A stretch of 6,567 bases of DNA from Acidobacteriota bacterium (GTDB lineage: Bacteria > Acidobacteriota > Holophagae > Thermotomaculales > Thermotomaculaceae): assembly GCA_015487755.1 (NCBI GenBank), contig WFPG01000188.1, positions 1-6,567 on the forward strand, read 5' to 3'. The notes beneath the pieces were generated by a model. It ran no database searches. It was not told the DNA's origin and saw nothing but the letters and a program-made list of their open reading frames with translations. Shown one piece after another: positions 6,226 through 6,567 of the stretch (the first letter of the stretch is position 1; every line of letters starts with the position of its first letter). The position numbers and the translations under genes are program-made.

Positions 6226-6567
6226 TTGACAAAAGAAAAAAAGATGCTTGAAGGATGGAAAGGGATTGCTTCTTTTCTCGGGGTTAACGAGAGAACCGCA
6301 ATGAGATGGCATAAAAACAAAAACCTGCCTGTCTATCAAACAGGGAAAGGGAAAAAGGTTTACGCCTTTGAAGAAGAGATTTTAGAATGGATTGAAAACA
6401 ATAAAAGAACGAAAAGAGAAAAGAAAAACAACAATGAAACAATAAAAAAAGTTGTTATCGCATTCCTTATTTTATTCTCTATTTTCTATTTTTCTAAAGA
6501 AAACATGTCAATGCACAAGGCTGAAAAAAGGATTACATTGTGGAATTTAAATAAATACGGAGATAAG
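6226..6567 (+). CDS. Membrane-anchored helix-turn-helix protein, N-terminal part (3' end outside window)
   Basis: An open frame of 114 codons runs without a stop to the window edge. Residues 8-58 look like a MerR/excisionase-type winged HTH: L-E-G-W-K-G-I-A-S-F-L-G-V (8-20) as the first helix and turn, E-R-T-A-M-R-W-H (22-29) as the recognition helix, L-P-V-Y (34-37), then a K-V-Y-A-F wing and E-E-I-L-E-W-I. A Lys/Arg/Asn-rich linker (60-75) leads into one hydrophobic helix (about 76-89), after which the chain continues as a hydrophilic segment. Basic residues before the helix predict an inside N-terminus and an outside C-terminus, a layout like ToxR/CadC regulators although the HTH family differs. 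From memory, Acidobacteriota carry many proteins with this N-terminus fused to outer WD40/PD40 or TPR domains; the missing part here could be such a domain, but that is not visible. Its ligand and target genes are unknown. The start could instead be the ATG at 6244. Confidence 0.8.
   Translation, partial: MTKEKKMLEGWKGIASFLGVNERTAMRWHKNKNLPVYQTGKGKKVYAFEEEILEWIENNKRTKREKKNNNETIKKVVIAFLILFSIFYFSKENMSMHKAEKRITLWNLNKYGDK

Noticed and set aside
1..6567. Novel defence system, mobile element or CRISPR array
   Set aside because: No direct-repeat array, transposase, recombinase, nuclease or toxin-antitoxin gene is visible; every full-length gene is a recognised housekeeping gene.

Overview
This window is a compact stretch of bacterial chromosome made almost entirely of conserved housekeeping genes. 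The DNA is AT-rich, arginine is mostly encoded by AGG/AGA, and the proteins are rich in Lys and Glu. Three things fit Acidobacteriota or a neighbouring deep-branching diderm lineage, possibly thermophilic: the Cys-rich form of Lgt, the gene order ileS-lspA-lgt-rluD, and a membrane-anchored helix-turn-helix protein of a kind I recall as abundant in Acidobacteriota. This taxonomic reading is inference from recall, not a database result.

Layout. On the + strand, the window opens inside a yqeY-like gene (bases 1-279, N-terminus missing). Its stop codon shares one base with the start of rsmI (279-1088), a 16S rRNA 2'-O-methyltransferase. rsmI converges on a four-gene minus-strand operon and overlaps its last gene by 22 bp. 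In transcription order the operon is ileS (6067-3329, isoleucyl-tRNA synthetase), lspA (3327-2827, lipoprotein signal peptidase), lgt (2825-2031, prolipoprotein diacylglyceryl transferase) and rluD (2038-1067, 23S rRNA pseudouridine synthase). Junctions are 1 bp, 1 bp and an 8-bp overlap, so co-transcription and translational coupling are very likely.

The only real non-coding stretch is about 160 bp (6068-6225). It is very AT-rich and carries the ileS leader and, in the other direction, a good sigma70-like promoter for a gene that runs off the right edge (6226-6567). That gene encodes a short MerR/excisionase-like DNA-binding domain, a basic linker and a single transmembrane helix, probably a membrane-tethered regulator with an outer domain beyond the window.

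How the genes work together. Lgt and LspA are consecutive enzymes of lipoprotein maturation: Lgt adds diacylglycerol to the lipobox cysteine, then LspA removes the signal peptide. IleS, RluD and RsmI serve translation (tRNA charging, 23S and 16S rRNA modification). I see no CRISPR array, rRNA or tRNA gene, insertion sequence, phage gene or defence system. The least ordinary element is the partial membrane-anchored HTH gene, with its divergent promoter region, at the right edge.
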